Shown: positions 34,781 to 47,160 of the stretch, in pieces
Layout of the letters: every line of letters begins with the position of its first letter
How positions within the stretch are numbered: the stretch's first letter is position 1
Origin: Diospyros lotus
Taxonomy: Eukaryota > Streptophyta > Magnoliopsida > Ericales > Ebenaceae
Assembly (NCBI RefSeq): GCF_014633365.1
Contig: NC_068338.1
Coordinates: 50,789,716-50,853,715, forward strand
Direction of reading: 5' to 3'
DNA: 64,000 nucleotides
Notes under the pieces: model-generated
Told to the model about the DNA's origin: nothing
What the model saw: only the letters and a program-made list of their open reading frames with translations
Database searches by the model: none
Translations under genes and position numbers: made by a program

Positions 34781-36749
34781 TTCAAAGTTAACAAAAATTG
34801 CAAATCTAAGTGAAAGTATGCAAATGGGTAAAGAAAAACCTTCTCATTGCATGGTCATATGGTTGTCACTGTGTCTCACAGAAGCAGATTCAAAATATGC
34901 GGGTTCAAGGTAACCAGCATGAAGTTGTTCATGCCTTCCAAGAGAAGGTTGGAAGTATCTTGTACGAGATCTGACATGTTCCCCAACAGAAAGTCCATGG
35001 TATTCTCTCCTAGGTTGGCCTTGTGCCCCAACTGCACTTGACAGGCAACTTACCTGAGGTTGATACTGCATTGCAACTGGAGCTTCAAGGTACCCTGAAG
35101 AAATTCGGCCTTGCCTCCGAGAAACAGGTTCAATGTACCCAGCATGAGGCTCCTGGAGAGCAAAATTTTGCATGATCAAACCAGAAAATGAGTAACTGCA
35201 AGAGTGATGATTGAGAAGGGATTGACATACCAAATCAGCATAAGGCCTTCTAGACCCGGATAAGGTGTTATGGGTATAACCCTGGTAACTAATAGCAGAT
35301 GCAGCATATCTTCGTGCATATGGATTTTGGTATCCCATTAAATCTGCAGCACGCTGCAGCCTTCTACTAGTATGAAGATCTCTCTTTGTCTTCCTGAAAT
35401 TGTTGCTTTGCCTTCTTCCGACACAGCCTGCATATTCAGGAAGGAAAAATAATTCTCCAGAACCTTGTGCAGAAGGAACCCAATGGATAAGAACTTAAAA
35501 GCCACTGTAGGTACATGTACCCTGCGGCTTCTTAGATGGCTTTTCATTATGGCCAGCCTTCAAAAGTAACTTCTTTCGCTTGTGATTTGCCCTATCAGAT
35601 TTGGATGAAGCTTGAACAAACTGATTTTCAGTGACAGCTTGGACTTCATTTGGTAGACCTCTCCCAATTTTTGGCTCAGAAGCAGCCTTTCCTTGTTCTT
35701 CAGCAGCTACCTTTTGCCTTTTTCTCACCTGTTTAGGCTTTGCATGACCTTTCTCCTTTGATGACACAGCTTTGTCTTTATCACTGTCATCCTTTGTAGA
35801 AGGGAGTGTCCCATCTTTCTTAACCTTGAATCCCCCACGAGACCATTGCTTTTGAAGATGGCCCTTGCAGCGAGGCTTTGCAAAGCTAGCCTTCACCTAA
35901 GATAAACAGGTAACTACACTGTTCTCTAAGAGAAAAGAAAAGGAGAAGGAAAGAACAGTTTTACCACCTTTACTTTTCCTCCAATATGAGCATCATTAAT
36001 CCCCTCAACACAAGCTTGGGCACTTTCTCTAGAAGCAAAGGTAACAAACCCAAAATCTTTGCATCTGGTGTTGCCTAGATTCTGGGGTAACTTAATTTCA
36101 ACAATCTCTCCAAACTGTTTGCAGATTTCTTTTAGCTTTTCTTCAGTCCAATCATCAGTTAGGCCTTCCACATAGACAGTCTTCACCTAAGAAGAAGAAA
36201 ATGAAAACTTCACCATTTTTTCTCAATTCCCAGGTCAAAACCAAGTAACTTCAAGCAGCATAGCGCATATTTGGATATCTGTTCAGCAATGCAGGAGGCA
36301 TCTCTTATGCAGGCAGTAACTCGCATAAATCTAGATAGAAATTTTTCAAGCTCTTTAGCTGTGCAGGCAAGATAAGGCACAAAATTTGAATTGTTTAAGC
36401 CTCCAAAACTGAATCATTTTATAAATGTATGCAGTCACTCTAGCAAGCTCTCTAATATCATAGGCACAAGAATTTATAATATTAAGTAAAACGTCTCACA
36501 AGATGTTAAGTTCTTAATTTCTAAGCAAATAAATCATGCTAGGCTGATATGGTTTGGGCCGTTTGGCTGATACCTAAGAGCTTAAGCTGCTTACACTTTA
36601 AGAGCAAATGATTTTCTAATTTTTAGAAGCATTTCATGGCCTTTTCCTAATAGTTGAAGCTTTTGGGGGCTTAACTATCAAGGGCATGCAGGTGTAGAAC
36701 AAAACATTGATCAATTAAACAAACATGTGCATAATTGAGTTGTGAATGT

Positions 36750-37070
36750 AATGGTAGATGTACGGCCATAAAAAAAATAAAATTAGAAATAAGCTTATTG
36801 GTAAAAAGGTTAAAGCAATGCGGCAACGCCTATCAAAAATAAGATAAGCAGAGCATTTAAAATGGTTTGGATATATGAGAATAAGACTAATACACACATC
36901 TATGAGGAAAGTAGTTAGAAAAAAAAAAAATGTTTGTAACTATACAGGTAAAGGAATACCAAAACAACTTACAAATGTAATATGGGATACTAGACTGGAG
37001 AACTCTACAAAAGATATGGTTATTGATAGAGATGATCGGTGACCTAGTTATGTTTTTATTGCTGTTTTAC
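36750..37070 (+). mobile_element. LINE reverse-transcriptase C-terminal remnant in intron 4 of the RRM gene
   Basis: Translation gives LKWFGYMRI near 36855, a basic middle, GKGIPKQLTNVIWDTRLEN near 36948, then KDMVIDRDDR near 37010. This is the end of a plant non-LTR element ORF2, similar in position to the relic at 20260-20552 but divergent from it. Antisense to the host gene. Confidence 0.65.
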
Positions 37071-39025
37071 ATTTGTACATAGTAATATATAATTGACAAA
37101 AGAATGTTCTCTTTGTATGTTGTATGAAGTTCAAATTTATGAATTGAGTTTTATCTTATAGCATTTTTGGAGTTCAGTCAATAATACTATGTTTGAAATT
37201 AGAATAACTAACAGAAGACCTAAAAATAAAACTTCCCCCATCTAAATATGTCCACATCTCTAACCATGAAATAACACCACCCATGTTTGTATTTATACTT
37301 GTTTGTATTTATACTTGTATCCGTAGTCATTCTGAGGCTCTCAACCTAATGGGAACATGAACAGGTATCTGACTGGTGGAGCCTAGTGATCACATGATTA
37401 TAACATCGTGAAGACAAGGCAAGCCACACTGAAGAGTGTGATGCATCACTCAATAGACCTAGAATTATCTAGAGTACTAAATGGATTGTTGGTTAAAGAG
37501 ACCAACTGTTAACAATGATGTACATAAAGGCCATACCTTCCAGCCATGACCAACCTAAACAAGTTTCAGGTTTAAAATGCATATGTTTAGGCTTCATGTA
37601 ATGAATTAGTAGTTACAGAGATAGGCCATCTGTTCACCATGCCACAGTTTTGTGATAAATACCTCGCACTAATGACTTGCACAAAAAGCAATTTTCAGAT
37701 TCGGCCCACATGCTTTATCCAGCAACACATTTAACCAAATTATGATTTTCATTATTAACATCAAGGCTCATATTTTAACCTGAGAAAGAACATCTTGGCT
37801 GGGATTCAGTGGGGTCTCCGTAAAAGAGACCCTAGCACTCCTATCACAGCCAAATACAGCATCTGGCTTTCTTAGTCATTGAAAAGCTGACATTGCATCT
37901 GAGTGGGTGCTAAACTCCAGGAGGGCAAAACCTTTGTTCTTCCCATCCTTTTGAGGATCACCCGGCAGATATATCTCCTCAACATTTTCGATCCCATAGC
38001 TTTGCAATGTTGTCAGAACCTTAGAGGATAGAAGAAAGAAAAGAAGAGTAAATATATAGATGCAGAATCTGCAGTAACAACTTTAAAAGAAGTAAAATGA
38101 AAATATATATATATAAGAAAGAAAAGGAAGAGAAACAAATAAATTCATTAATGGAACCATTTGAATCATTTAGAATGGCATAAAAAGTGAAAATGTGAAT
38201 GTGAATTTAAAGCTTACACGCTCTTTTGCCCATAACTTGCAAATGTTGCCCATGTAAAGGGTAACATTGTCATGGCTCGCTGAAATCTTAACATGCTTGT
38301 CTCTCACCTTATAAGAAGAAAAGAATATGTCATTGCTACCTTAAATTGACATTCAGAAGATCTGAAGTCTTTATTTTTCCTTTCCTAGGATTACTTTATG
38401 TTAAAATTCAACATTTAAAACCTTAATTTCATCCTTCGACACAGAGAGAGCGTTCTTGGCTTGGTCAACAGTTGCATATTGGATAAATGAAAGCCTCTGC
38501 TCTTATTTGTGATTGAATTCCTTACTACCCTTACAGCTCTTATTTCCCCAAACTTTTCAAAAACTTTGATCAGATCGTCCTCCACAGCCCTTTTATCCAG
38601 CCTACTAATAAAAATTTCCAAACTTTCACCTTTCTTTCTGTCAGTAATGTGATTACTGATTAATAGAGATGGGCGTTCCTCATCATCATCTAGTTCATTT
38701 TCTCCCTGACTATCCCTGGTATCTTGCTCATCCTCTCCAACTCCATCATCTCCTCCTATGCCATTGACCACAAGAAGAATGCCATCATCCCCATGAGCCA
38801 GGGCATTTGTTTGATCAGCAGCAGTTCCTCCTTTGCAAGATGTATCTTCTGAAACCATAGCAACTAATTACTCTCAACATTGACAACACTAAGCATCATA
38901 AACCAAGGAATACAGAACACCACAGTGGTTCACAAGTAGTACAAAATGGAAATGCGAGAAACAGCATTGGTATAGTAAGTGTAAGCACCAATGGAAATGC
39001 AAGAAACAGCATTGATAGGAGCATA

Positions 39026-39778
39026 GTTGTTAAATCGAGATTCGAATCGAGAATCGAAATCCTTATTTTATGAATCGTGAATTGAGAATCGAATCGAATC
39101 GTAAGATTCGGTATACATTCTCAATTTCAACTATAAATAATATATATCCATAGAAAATAAATAATGTGCCCACCATGATCAATTCTTTTAAATATAAATA
39201 GATAAATAAACTTCTAAATATATTTGTTAAGTTTAAAATTATACCAAAAGGTCAAAGTATATTCATGTTGCCTTTAAATTCAAATTGCACCAAATCAAAC
39301 CACTTTCAAAATAACAAGCTAGGAAAAAAAAAAAAAACTACAACTATAAGGTTACTAATAAACTCCATTGTCTATAATCATCACTAGTTATCAATCATCT
39401 TCATCTTCAAGTTCAAGAGCATCATCATCTTCATCATTTCCATCATCTTCTTTGTTTTCAAATATAGCCAAATCGAATGAATATTTGATTAAAGCGCGCA
39501 TGCAAACGAAGTCGCACAAATTGGATGAATCGGACGAATCGTGCTATTCATGAAATTCACGGTCGATTCGTCCGATTCATAGTTGATTTTAAGGGATTTT
39601 CGATTCGCCTTATAAATTCGACTCGATTTCTATATGAATCGAATCGAATCGTATGATTCGAATCGTGAATCGTACGATTCTAAGGGATTTTAGATTCACC
39701 CTATAGATTCGACTCGATTTCTATATGAATCGAGTCGAATCGTATGATTCGAATCGTGAATCGTAAGATTCTAACAAC
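39026..39778. mobile_element. MITE-like element rich in GAATCG motifs, in intron 1 of the RRM gene
   Basis: It begins GTTGTTAAATCGAGATTCG and ends with the inverse arrangement GTAAGATTCTAACAAC, so the ends form a short inverted repeat. Both ends consist of dense alternating GAATCG/CGATTC words. Near the right end a unit of about 90 bp (CTATATGAATCGAATCGAATCGTATGATTC type) is present twice, at about 39590-39675 and 39680-39778. The middle is AT-rich. Target duplication not resolved. Confidence 0.65.
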
Positions 39779-41326
39779 AGTGGATACGAGTTTGATCCCT
39801 ATAAAAGTCTAAAGACAACCAGGTTTTAGGAATAAATAAATAAATGATAAGATGCTTATAGATGGATGGTCACTAGGATATCAAGGGCGCCTACAGTCTA
39901 TCCAAGTGTATTTGTGTTAACACTGAGACAATACTCTTGCAAGTGCCTGTGTTTCTTAGTTGTAGACTGTTAAGAGCTTTAAACTTCTGAAGGCCTTAGT
40001 GCTTAGGCCTTTAAAAACACAGCTCAGCAGGGGAATAAGAGGCTTTCAGGAAGAATTTCAAATGCCTTAGGCCATGATAAGATTATTACAATGAAAAATT
40101 TAGACAATACAAAAAACCCTTCTACAAGCAAATTATGAAGATTCACGTTAAGAAGGCGACTGATGTCTTCATTTGATACCATTCTTACTACTTGACAGTT
40201 TGTGGAAAACCAGGCAGGTAGATCTGAATTGGTGTTACATGCGCAAGAATATTATGGAGCCTGGTTGATCATTTGCTTCTCCATTGCAAGGTAGCCAGCA
40301 TTATTTGGGAGCTTTGTGTTCTCAATTATGGGCATTTATTGGGTCATAGGTCAGGGCTGGCCAGCTAATAGTCAAATACCAGGTTGGTAGACTCATTCAT
40401 TTTGTGTTTGATGCTTTTTTAGAGGGAGTATAATAGAATAGCTTTCAAGAGTCCTTTTTGTCTTTAAGATTCATATGGTCTCTACTCTAACAATTTGGTT
40501 GCAGTGCACTTTTTTTGTGATCATCCAGTGTGCATCACTTATATTGATAGTCTTAAAATATTAATCCACCTCACAGGAAAGAAGTTCTCAGGTTAGTCTT
40601 TGTCCATCCACTTCATTTCAATAATCCCTTAATATCAATAAAAGTTTTAACTTTAGCAACTGCCCAATAATGTTAATTTGCAATAACAAGTCAATCATCA
40701 AGTAGTCAACCCAATCCCCTAGCATGGGAGTTGAACAAGTTAAATCAAAATAGATCCCAAGTCAAACTGCTAAGAAGGGTACCTAATTGCGTGTCAGCAT
40801 TAACAAACGGTTGACTCTCATTTTGTTTTTGTTTACCCTCCTCTTCTTTCTCTTCATCTACATTCTCACACTTTCCATCTCCATCCACAATATCTGCATC
40901 ATCGTTCTTCCTATTGCCGCCCTTGCTCCGAACTGCATTGCCACACATCTCGTGCCCGTTCACCATTGCCGCATCGTCATTCTTCTCATGGCTACCCTCC
41001 CTCCCAACACCGCCGTTCAGAACAGCGCACTCAGTATTCACATTCGTGTGATTTCCCGTCACACCACCAACATTATTCTCATCCTCAACTAGTTCCTCCT
41101 TGATTTTCGCTTCGACTGCAACCTTCGCTTCTCCTCCGCTCGAATTTGTGTCCGAACGCCCAAGTTCTTGCTTGATTTCCTGGCCAGCGGTCATCGCCAA
41201 TTCTTGGCCGTGACTTTGCAATTCGGAAACCGTGTCGTCCCGGTCGATCCTCGCGTCGAGTGGCTCCACTTTGGGCGTCGATCTCTTCGCCCTGGTCTTC
41301 TTCCCAGTCGCGGATCGAGGCGGCAT

Positions 41327-42257
41327 TCTCGTCTCTTCGGTTTCTCCTCTCCTCCCGTACTTGTATGGTTATTGCAAAGGAGGGTTAGGGTTTGAATCGC
41401 TGAATGAAAATCGAAGAGGGATGAGGATGAGAATAGCGCTACGATTCTGTACAACAGAGAGTAGCAGTGGCGCTTTATATATCTGTTAATTTCTGTGGCA
41501 AATTTTAGAATTAATTTTTAATTTAATTTAATTTTTTTAAACCGTTGTTCATTAATAAAAATAATTAAGTGTTAGTGTAGAGATTAAAAAATTTATAAAC
41601 ATGTATACATTATATATCATTCAAAAAATAAATCAGTGCCAATTCATTAATCATCATCTTTGTGTAATTAATTCAAATTACACGAAATTTTAAAGTAATT
41701 TACCATTTTCTTATTACTGTATTTTGAGTGAAAACATTTAATTTAATACATTCAATATAAATTAATATAGAGTTATTTGCAATTCTTTTAAAAAAATATA
41801 TTTTTTCCTTCTTTAACTTTAATAGATCAACTAAAAGAAAGTCTAGCAAAAATATAAGTAATTTAAAAAAAATAATGATATAAATCATAACTTATTAGCG
41901 TATTTTCACGAGAAAATTAAGAAAATTATGTGTAATATATGAATGATGATATAATTTATCAGCGTATTTTCACGAGGAAGTTAAGAAAATTATGTGTAAT
42001 ATATGAATGATGATAGTACTGTTTAAAAAATATTTTTTTAGTTACTTCCAAAAATAAAAATAATAAAGATTTTCCAGACGGTTTTTTCCCAAACCAATTT
42101 ACTAACTCAGAGATACTGGATTAAGGAGGCCAATAACTGGGCTTCAATTCAGTCCAAATGCGCCTGAAATGGACCCAAAAGAAAGTAAAGCTGGGCCACC
42201 AAAAAGTACATTTGCCAACCAGAAGGTATGGGTATTGATTTTGAATGCAGTCAAAAT
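41327..42257. other. Upstream region of the RRM gene
   Basis: No gene seen. Two copies of a 64-bp unit containing AGCGTATTTTCACGAG lie in tandem at 41888-42014. Confidence 0.5.
41888..42014 (+). repeat. Two-copy tandem repeat, 64-bp period
   Basis: AGCGTATTTTCACGAG at 41897 recurs at 41961. The copies are nearly identical through AATTATGTGTAATATATG. Confidence 0.9.
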
Positions 42258-42796
42258 TAGGGGCGTTCGCGGTGTGATTTGGCTGGTCTGAATCATTTTT
42301 AGCACGCCAAATCGTTAGTGCAGTTTTTCAACCAAACCAGACCACGGTCTAATTTGGGTTCAACCAAACCGCACCAAACCAGACTGCATTTGCAGTCTGA
42401 TTTGGTACGATTTACCGCGGTTTGAAATGTTATTTAAAATTATTAAAAAAGATATTTAAAAATGGTAAATAAAGACACAAATATTGATAAATAAAGACAA
42501 TTAAATGTAAATAAATAGGAGCAAAAAATAAAGACAAAATAGTGTAAAAACTAAATAAGATGGGCTGCCAATTATTAGATTTTTATAATAATAATTTTTT
42601 ATATTTTTTTTTTTATTTTCTTGGGCGGTTCGATTTAAAACCGAACCGCAAACTGTCCAAACTGCAAAACGTGCGGTTTGGACAGAATCCAAACCATTTT
42701 TGACTGCAAAAAAAAAAAAAAAAAACGATCGAATTGGTTTGGCTCGGTTCGATTTGGCCGGTTTTCGCAATGCACCGATTTTTTTAAACATCCCTA
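42258..42796. mobile_element. hAT-type MITE
   Basis: 539 bp, starting TAGGGGCGTTCG and ending AAACATCCCTA, flanked by the 8-bp target duplication GTCAAAAT at 42250-42257 and 42797-42804. Inner ends are rich in GGTTTG/CAAACC words like the MITE at 5604-6253, so both belong to one group, but this copy is more diverged. Confidence 0.88.
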
Positions 42797-42814
42797 GTCA
42801 AAATGGACAATTAA

Positions 42815-44165
42815 GGTTACGTTATTTTTGTTATTTTAAATTTATTTTGAGTTTTTAATTTTTTAAAATATTAAAAACACGTTTACTTTATTATTTTTAA
42901 AAATATATTATTAAAAATAAAAAAATTATAAAAAATAAAAAACTCAAAGTGTTTTCTATCAAAACACACTAAAAACATCCAAAACGTAGAAAACATAACT
43001 CCCCCACCCTACCAATCTCGCAACCCTACCAATCTCGCAAAGACCCAGCATCTCTCATCTCTTCTCTCATTTCTCCTATATTCTCTTCTTTTGGTCATCG
43101 ACTGCCTCCACCACCACCATCAATCACCACTACCATCATGACCATCGCCGTCAACCGCGCCCGCCATTAGAGATGTGAGCCGCTGTCGACCGCCCCCTGA
43201 CACTCTTTTGCTAATTTTGTCTCTTCTCTCCTCTCTTATCTTCCTTCTCTTGTTGATTTTTGGGTATATTGGTCAATGGACCTTTAGGTGTTGAGTGGTT
43301 GCCTCTAATAGTCGGAAACTATCAGTCATGGTGGCTGGTAGTGACTCACAGTGCATATATGGGCGAGTGTTGGATTTGGTCGAACATTTAAGCTTAGATC
43401 TAATAAGATTTGATCGTTAGATCTTACTGATTTTTGGGTATGTTGGTTGATAGGCCCTTGAGTGTCAGGGTGATTGTCTTTGATCGCCGGAAACCACCCT
43501 GCCACGATGGCTGGTGGTGAGTGGTAATGCGGTTTTCACTTGTGGCTGAAAATTAAAAATTAGATCTATAAAAATCCAACAATTAAATTTGGTTCATTTT
43601 TGTATATATTAACACTCTTAGCTTGGAGTTTCTAATGATAGACTCTAATCATATGAATCTCTGGTTGGCGATGGTCGCTAATGACGGAGAAGATGTACGG
43701 CACCAAAGAAGAAGACAAAAATATTATTAAATTTTACAAATAAAATTATATGTTTATTTAAAATTTAAAAATGTAATATATCTATATTATAATTAAAAAT
43801 ATAAGGTAACATATAGTATATTATTAAGTATATAATTTAATATAAATTATTGTTAAGATGTATGTCAATAATTTATTAATTAAATTTATTTTTTTATTTT
43901 AGTAGTAGAATTTCAATAAAAAGAGTTAATTTTATTATTTAATAATTAAATTTATTGAATAAAATATTATAATAACAAAAAAATAATTTTTTAAAATTCA
44001 AAAGTAAACGCGTTTTCTAATTTTTTATTTTAAAAAATAATTTTTTAAATAATAAAAAGAACGTATTTTTAAATATTTCAAAATGGACACTTAAAATAAA
44101 AAATTAAAAATAAATTTAAAACTTAAAACTCAAAATATTAAAACACAAAGTAACAAAGTAACACC
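42815..44165. mobile_element. Long-TIR non-autonomous element, about 1.35 kb
   Basis: The left end GGTTACGTTATTTTTGTTA pairs with the inverse of the right end TAACAAAGTAACACC, and similarity continues inward for over 100 bp (GTTTACTTTATTATT against the inverse of the right arm). The middle is strikingly less AT-rich (42990-43550). It contains an imperfect direct repeat: TTTTTGGGTATATTGGTCAATGG type at 43256 and TTTTTGGGTATGTTGGTTGA type at 43430. Long TIRs with a non-transposon-like interior recall Mutator-like elements carrying captured host sequence. No clear 9-bp target duplication was found. Confidence 0.55.
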
Positions 44166-47160
44166 ACCTAATAAAAAGCTAACGGCCACTCCATTTGCAG
44201 TACAAACTGCAATTATAGGACAAGAAGAATACAAGAAACTATAATTAGGCCTTCTGTAATTATTGTGAAGAACAGTGATAAGTGGTGAGGTGACAGGGAT
44301 ACTTATTTCTTGGGCTGTGAGGGACCTTTTTAATGAGAAGAAAAAAGGAGGCTTAGTACACAGAGACAGTTGTCCAAACACAGTTGTCAAAAAGCTTGGC
44401 ACATTTGGTAGAGATAGAGCTAAAGTTGGATGGAATGGAATGGAATGGAAATCTGTAGTATGGATACTGCAAAGTTCAGTTTCACCCCTCATAATATGAT
44501 ATGGTTGGAAACTCTTCTCCTTTAGCTTTAGAGCAAGGTGTATGGGCAAGGCAAATCTAGAGGCGTATATATCGAGAGTTGAACAAGTAGGTGAAGGAAA
44601 GACGACGACAAAGAAGCTTAATTATGAGCGGGAGTTGAAAGGGAAAAGATTCTCAGGTAAAGATTGTTGTCCTGTAATAATCATTGTATCTCTTTCCCCT
44701 TTTACAAAGACACGAGTCGATTGAACAATGAAGGCATATCAATGGCATACGACTATAGAGTGGCAAAGCTTTACCTCCCAGTTGGTGAGCAGTCACTGTT
44801 GGTTCTTGCCGACAAGATCTGTCTACCAAATAAGTTGCTAAGGGCCTACGACCTTTGTTCTACTAATCAAGCATTTTTCTTCAGCAAGATATATATCAAG
44901 TTTAGTGCCCTTTTCTTCTCGAATCCCAAGCTGAAAAGGAAAACAGATATATGATTAAATGCTAAACAGAATTTAGGCACTGGCCTCCGTACAAAGCCAA
45001 TTCAGAGCTATTTAGAAAGAATTGTTGGTTGAAAATGGATAATGATGTAAATTACCAATATGCTTGTGAACAAAACAAGTTTCCCCCCATGAAACTCACA
45101 AAATAACATAACCACGGCCAGTTGAGTTAGTCAAGGATTCTCGCAACAAAGTAGCACCTGAACATCATATCAAGTTCCATTCTTGTGTGCTTCCAAATGC
45201 CAACAGCCTCTCTAGCTTCTGGTTTGATGAACACCTTTTGACAATCATATAGCAACTCTAATTGATGGCCGTGCAAAATTCCATTGTTTCGGTGCCACGA
45301 TCAAAGTCCACAAATGGTTGCCCAGCCTGATAGTGAAGAGAACTTGAAAGTTAGATGTTCACTAGACAAGGTACCCAGAAGACGATGAATTTAAATACTG
45401 GCAAAAATAAATAAATAACTAAGCAAATATGTAGATGTGGCTGAGGGACAAAGAGGAGACTGTTTAGTCCTCACATTTATTTGACCATCCCAACAGAAAG
45501 CAGTGAAGCAGTAAGATGGAAATCCACTCTTCATGGTTGAGCTTCCTCTTGTAGACAGAACTCTAAGGTTGACCCCACGTGACTTTCAAGCTGAATATAG
45601 GCATAATTCACCTCTAAGTCTCTCCATGTGCCAAATCAAAGGAAGTAATGGAAATGGTAATCCGGCGTCCATAATTAAACAAACCAGTGTCTCCATATTA
45701 AATTTGCACATTTCTTAACATAGAGTACAGCAGCAAAGAGCTCATAAGGACCCATGCATATGGGTTGCATATGAGCTAACTTACCTTCTTAATAAACCTG
45801 GTTTTGTTTGGCACCGAACAGGCTTGTAAGAAATCTTGTGTTAACAGAACATGTCAAAAACCAACAGTTATCGAACACTTATAGATATGTATCTAATGCA
45901 CCTCCAAACTTGTACTAATATATTTTTTTCTATTTTTTTAATCCATATTTTGGACAATAAGAGGACATGTGTCCGTAACAGAAATAAATGCAAGTTTATC
46001 ACTACTTTAAAATATGAAACATATATATATATATATGAAATATAATATATATATTAAACATTTTTATTCACATTTTTCTCTTCTAATATATGCAATGTGA
46101 AAAATATTTGTATATAATCTAGATTACAAATAAAAGACAAAACATATTTGTAATAGACAGTGAATAGTTTTTGTTTTCCCCCCACTCTAAAAGAGGTAAA
46201 GAGGGAGTGATAAGGGTAGTTTTCCACATGATTTGAACAACTCCTATCCCTACTATTAAGTGAATATGTATATATGAAAACAACTGTCTAGAGAGCAAAT
46301 ATCTTGGCATGTCCGTCTCTTTGATTCTTAGTTCTTTAATAGCATGTTTATTTTTAATTGAGATGTGGAAGTCAAGTCAGCATGTCTCTACAGTCTATCT
46401 CCCCCCTCTTTCTCATAAATGTCACAAGTAATCAAGTGTACATGTAATAGCAATGGCTGAATTCTATTCAATAGGTTGCTCCTTCATGATTGGAAGTCAT
46501 GGGTTCAAGTAGTGAAAACGACCTCTTTGCAAAGCAAAGATAAGGCTGCATTCAAAGACAACCTGTGTAAAGTTCGCACATTGGGAAGACTTTTTAAACA
46601 AAAGAAATGTCATGGGAGTGCGTCTTTCAACAGCAAGTAGAAGGAAAGAGGAAGTGGTTAAAGTGTCCAGAAATCCTATAAACGATTGTTCAGGTTATAG
46701 CAATCTTTGGAATCTACAAGAATGTAAAAAGAAGAAACAATGCTTGACTGTATTTTTCATCAGTTTAACAAGAAGCAAGCGCTAAGCTTTTTAGAATACG
46801 GAATTCCCAATTTGTAACCATTAAACAGACACAAGGCTTACACAACAGGTCAGTGGAAGTAATACATATTACTTAATTATATCAGTTTAACAACCATGAT
46901 GTTACAACGTGCTTATACACAATAGACAAGATGAATTTTCTTTAAGCAATCCAGAATAGAATCATGCCAGCCTAATGAATCATGCAGCCATAGAGTTTCA
47001 GCTAACACATTGTTCAATTTCCCTTCTTTACTAACTGCCCCCTCTCCCCAGTTTTCTAATAATGATTGAACAAGGGCATACTAAGAAAATTTTGAATAAC
47101 TGCTACAATTCAGAATTCTATGGGAGTTAAAAGGAAAAGAAAAGAAAAAGAAAGAAAATA
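44166..47160. other. Intergenic sequence with no supported gene
   Basis: Several short open stretches occur but none is recognisable. A 57-codon minus-strand stretch at 45127-45300 (QKVFIKPEAREAVGIWKHTR, then MELDMMFRCYFVARIL) looks protein-like and might be an orphan exon. An AT run lies at 46021-46036, and a SINE-like segment at 46450-46620. Confidence 0.35.
46450..46620 (+). mobile_element. Degenerate Au-like tRNA-derived SINE
   Basis: A tRNA-related head with GTCATGGGTTCAAGTAG (B-box-like) is followed by CCTCTTTGCAAAGCAAAGA and TAAGGCTGC. These strongly resemble the conserved body of the plant Au SINE family as I remember it. The 3' part (AAAGTTCGCACATTGGGAAGAC) is diverged. Target duplication not seen. 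Confidence 0.6.

Larger units (their letters stand above)
34844..41326 (-). pseudogene. hnRNP Q-like protein with three RRM domains; frameshift and stop present
   Basis: Eight exons can be joined: 40783-41326, 38422-38848, 38218-38307, 37780-38019, 35965-36186, 35521-35896, 35231-35427, 34844-35152, all with GT-AG borders. This is about 800 codons, near the length I recall for Arabidopsis At2g44710. N-terminal part: basic start, then long acidic region. RRM1 is in exon 2 (EIFISRLDKRAVEDDLIKVF, KSRGF), RRM2 spans exons 3-4 (NVTLYMGNI, NKGFALLEFS), RRM3 is exon 5 (KTVYVEGLTDDWTEE, KDFGFVTFAS). A lysine-rich nuclear-type region and an arginine/tyrosine/glycine-rich tail follow. Two lesions: one base is missing in RNP1 of RRM1 (38489/38490), and CGA has become TGA in exon 4 (37876-37878). 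Either would truncate the product before RRM2 or RRM3. The rest is well kept, so it is a young pseudogene, or the lesions are assembly errors. The 78-bp last intron (35153-35230) is open in frame and may be retained. Confidence 0.75.

Noticed and set aside
44130..44549. 139-codon minus-strand frame
   Set aside because: Hydrophobic, low complexity, no family resemblance. It begins upstream of and runs into the arm of the TIR element.
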